From Jimgerdemannia flammicorona (taxonomy: Eukaryota > Mucoromycota > Endogonomycetes > Endogonales > Endogonaceae), in assembly GCA_003990745.1 (NCBI GenBank), contig RBNI01002063.1, forward strand, positions 1 through 19,865: a stretch of DNA of 19,865 nt, read 5' to 3'. The notes below the pieces were generated by a model. It did not search any database. It was not told the origin of the DNA and saw only the letters and a program-made list of their open reading frames with translations. Made by a program: the position numbers and the translations under genes. Positions 18,560 to 19,865 of this stretch are shown piece by piece. Position 1 is the stretch's first letter, and every line of letters begins with the position of its first letter.

Positions 18560-19152
18560 TAGTGCTCTGAACGAGTCAATCCGGATGGGATTCAGATGGA
18601 TTCGAATCCCATCCGGATCAACTCGGATTGGATTCGAATCCCATCCGAATCAACCATTGTTTTGATTTCCAAATTGGACAATTAAATGTTTACATCAATA
18701 ACTCGATGAATAATCATCCAAATTTGATGATCTTAGTGTCATTTGAAAGCCCTTAATAAGGCCTTTCTAATGATATCAAGAACATTAAAATCGGATTATG
18801 CGTTGCCGAGATATTAAGGAAAACGTTCTATTTGAAGAAATTTCCAAAATCGGCAAATCGAAGAATTTCCAAAATCGGCGATTCAGACGGTTTCCTTCAT
18901 AACTCGGCAACGCGTGATCGTATTTCAATGTTCTTGGTATCATTAGATAGGCCTTATTAAGGGCTTTCAAATGACACCAAGATCATCAAATTTAGATGAT
19001 TATTCATTGAGTTATTGATGTAAACATTTAATTATCTAATTTGGAAATCAAAACAATGGTTGATTCGAATCCCATCCGAGTTGATTTGGATGGGATTCAA
19101 TCCGAATCAATCCGAATCCAATCCAGATTAAATTGACTCATTAGGAGCACTA
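18560..19152. mobile_element. Fold-back MITE, hAT-like, 593 bp
   Basis: This is a non-autonomous DNA transposon. Its ends are TAGTGCTC and GAGCACTA, a perfect 8-bp inverted pair that fits the hAT end pattern YARNG. Nearly the whole element is one inverted repeat: arms of roughly 280 bp (18560 to about 18855 and about 18870 to 19152) match with scattered differences around a short centre. It has no transposase frame. Subterminal motifs GAATCCCATCCG and its complement recur in both arms. It is rich in CpG (about 28 by eye), unlike the Gypsy body. It inserted after the chromovirus, because only one LTR carries it. The 8-bp duplication would also fit a P-type element, but the termini favour hAT. 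Confidence 0.85.
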
Positions 19153-19259
19153 GTTCTGGTGGTTCTAAGTAGCTCGAAGAGTTACTTAAAGGTTCAAGTG
19201 TTCTTGAAGGATTTCTGGAAGAAAATATTCTGAGGCTTTATTCATGAGAACAAAGGGGA

Positions 19260-19267
19260 TATTTATA
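19260..19267 (-). promoter_or_regulatory. TATA box of the 5' LTR
   Basis: TATAAATA on the coding strand, conserved in the 3' LTR at 13068-13075. An AATAAA follows about 20 bases downstream in both LTRs. The spacing suits a compact LTR promoter, with transcription starting close to the AATAAA. Confidence 0.6.
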
Positions 19268-19520
19268 CAAGATCTGAAAGAAGAATCTGGAAGGATCTGA
19301 GAAATCAAAGGAAAATGCCAAGAGGAAAGTTCTCAGCAAGGATGACAAATGATGACAAATAAAGTTCAACAAGTTTCCAGGACATTCAGTAACTAGCTAA
19401 ATAAGTACTAGTGGATGCTCGGCACCAAGAGAGGATTTCTAAGTATTCGGAAAGTACTGGAAGGTTGTAGAATATAGAGGAAAGACAAAGAAAAGAAGTA
19501 AACTATGCTAAATTGTTGCA

Positions 19521-19525
19521 GTCTG
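19521..19525 (+). repeat. Target-site duplication GTCTG, right
   Basis: This is the second copy of the 5-bp duplication made by the chromovirus, directly after the TGCA end of the right LTR. Confidence 0.85.
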
Positions 19526-19865
19526 AGTTCTGATGGTAGTATATTGATAATGGGTGTTTAAGCAGGACCTATAGTTGGGAATCAGTAAGCTGGTGAAGCA
19601 TTGGAAGTAGCTTCTTTGGAAGGTGGTACAAGGGTGGTGATATCAGAGGAGATAGCTTCTACCAGGGGTCTTGAGGAAGGTATAGGACATTGTATAGCAG
19701 AGTTAAGGGTATCTGATGTTAGATGAGTGTGGGGTTAGATGGAAGAAAAGAGTTGGATGAACAACCCTACCTATATATAATATGTTACAGTAGCAGTTTG
19801 TAGTTAATTGTCATTGTAATAGTAGTAATAAAGTTGAAGTCCATGTAACTATAAAAAAAAAAAAA
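19526..19865 (+). mobile_element. LINE copy E, 3' segment with poly(A) tail
   Basis: This is the rest of LINE E after the chromovirus. It holds the decayed end of ORF2 and a 3' UTR with AATAAAGTTGAAGTCC, then ATGTAACTATA and an A run at 19853-19865 that runs off the window. The tail layout is that of the other LINE copies. Frames here are full of stops. The poly(A) on the same strand as 10671-12924 confirms that both pieces belong to one plus-strand LINE. Confidence 0.82.

Larger units (their letters stand above)
12925..19520 (-). mobile_element. Ty3/Gypsy chromovirus with dUTPase domain, inactivated, minus strand
   Basis: The element has two LTRs, a polypurine tract, a 5-bp target duplication, and Gag-dUTPase-protease-RT-RNase H-integrase-chromodomain in that order on the minus strand. 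Its length is 6,596 bp including a 593-bp MITE and the 8-bp duplication it made; without these it is 5,995 bp. Protease before RT and integrase last defines Ty3/Gypsy, and the terminal chromodomain defines a chromovirus. Gag through RT share one frame when premature stops are ignored. Two shifts follow, near 15590 and near 14215. About 29 of 404 LTR positions differ by eye, roughly 7 percent. Most are transitions, so the figure is inflated by directed C-to-T mutation and should not be read as a clock age. Confidence 0.92.
18516..19520 (-). repeat. 5' LTR, 1,005 bp, split by a fold-back MITE
   Basis: It aligns with the left LTR at 18516-18559 and 19161-19520. Subtracting the 593-bp MITE and one 8-bp duplication leaves 404 bp, the same as the left LTR. 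The coding-strand start is TGCAACAATTTAGC at 19520 and the end is CTATTATA at 18516. TATAAATA (plus-strand 19260-19267) and AATAAA (19237-19242) are preserved. The MITE lies downstream of both, in what would be the transcribed leader. Confidence 0.92.

Noticed and set aside
18785..18970. Minus-strand 61-codon frame inside the MITE
   Set aside because: It crosses the centre of the inverted repeat and resembles no transposase; open by chance.
18560..19152. The inverted-repeat block as a CRISPR array or transcription terminator
   Set aside because: There are no regularly spaced repeat-spacer units; the flanking 8-bp duplication and hAT-like ends show a transposon.

Overview
The window is a graveyard of transposable elements in a eukaryotic, most likely fungal, genome. 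No intact host gene, rRNA or tRNA is visible. Two element types dominate. One is a poly(A)-tailed, APE-endonuclease non-LTR retrotransposon (LINE) of the L1/Tx1-like kind, present as five or six copies. The other is a single Ty3/Gypsy chromovirus (chromodomain LTR retrotransposon) that also carries a dUTPase domain. The fungal assignment is an inference from element types and from the mutation pattern: C-to-T changes on both strands at CpG and CpA sites, as left by cytosine methylation and/or RIP. I cannot name the species.

Layout. Positions 1-28 are the poly(A) tail of a LINE that lies outside the window. About 110-5928 (+) is LINE copy A, nearly full length, with ORF1 (267-2181) and ORF2 (2216-5834: endonuclease, reverse transcriptase, C-terminal zinc finger). 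Both ORFs are broken by many stops and a few frameshifts. About 5948-6574 is AT-rich spacer holding a small relic of a second chromovirus-type element. About 6575-7399 (+) is LINE copy B, keeping only the ORF2 C-terminus and tail. 7400-8460 (-) is LINE copy C (RT region), and 8461 to about 9865 (-) is LINE copy D (post-RT region to tail). About 9866-10670 is unassigned. About 10671-12924 (+) is LINE copy E, a diverged subfamily, which resumes at 19526 and ends in its poly(A) at 19865.

LINE E is split by the chromovirus at 12925-19520, which is coded on the minus strand and flanked by the 5-bp target duplication GTCTG. Its order on the minus strand is 5' LTR (19520-18516), Gag, dUTPase, protease, RT, RNase H, integrase, chromodomain, polypurine tract, 3' LTR (13328-12925). 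The 5' LTR, but not the 3' LTR, holds a 593-bp fold-back element (18560-19152) with hAT-like ends and an 8-bp target duplication. Removing it and one duplication makes the two LTRs exactly equal in length at 404 bp. The order of events is therefore LINE E, then chromovirus, then fold-back MITE.

All coding regions are inactivated, and several hits fall on catalytic residues: endonuclease Asp to Asn, chromovirus RT Asp to Asn, protease DSG to DSR, Gag zinc-knuckle Cys to Tyr. The late-arriving MITE is still rich in CpG while the chromovirus body around it has almost none, a second sign of their relative ages.
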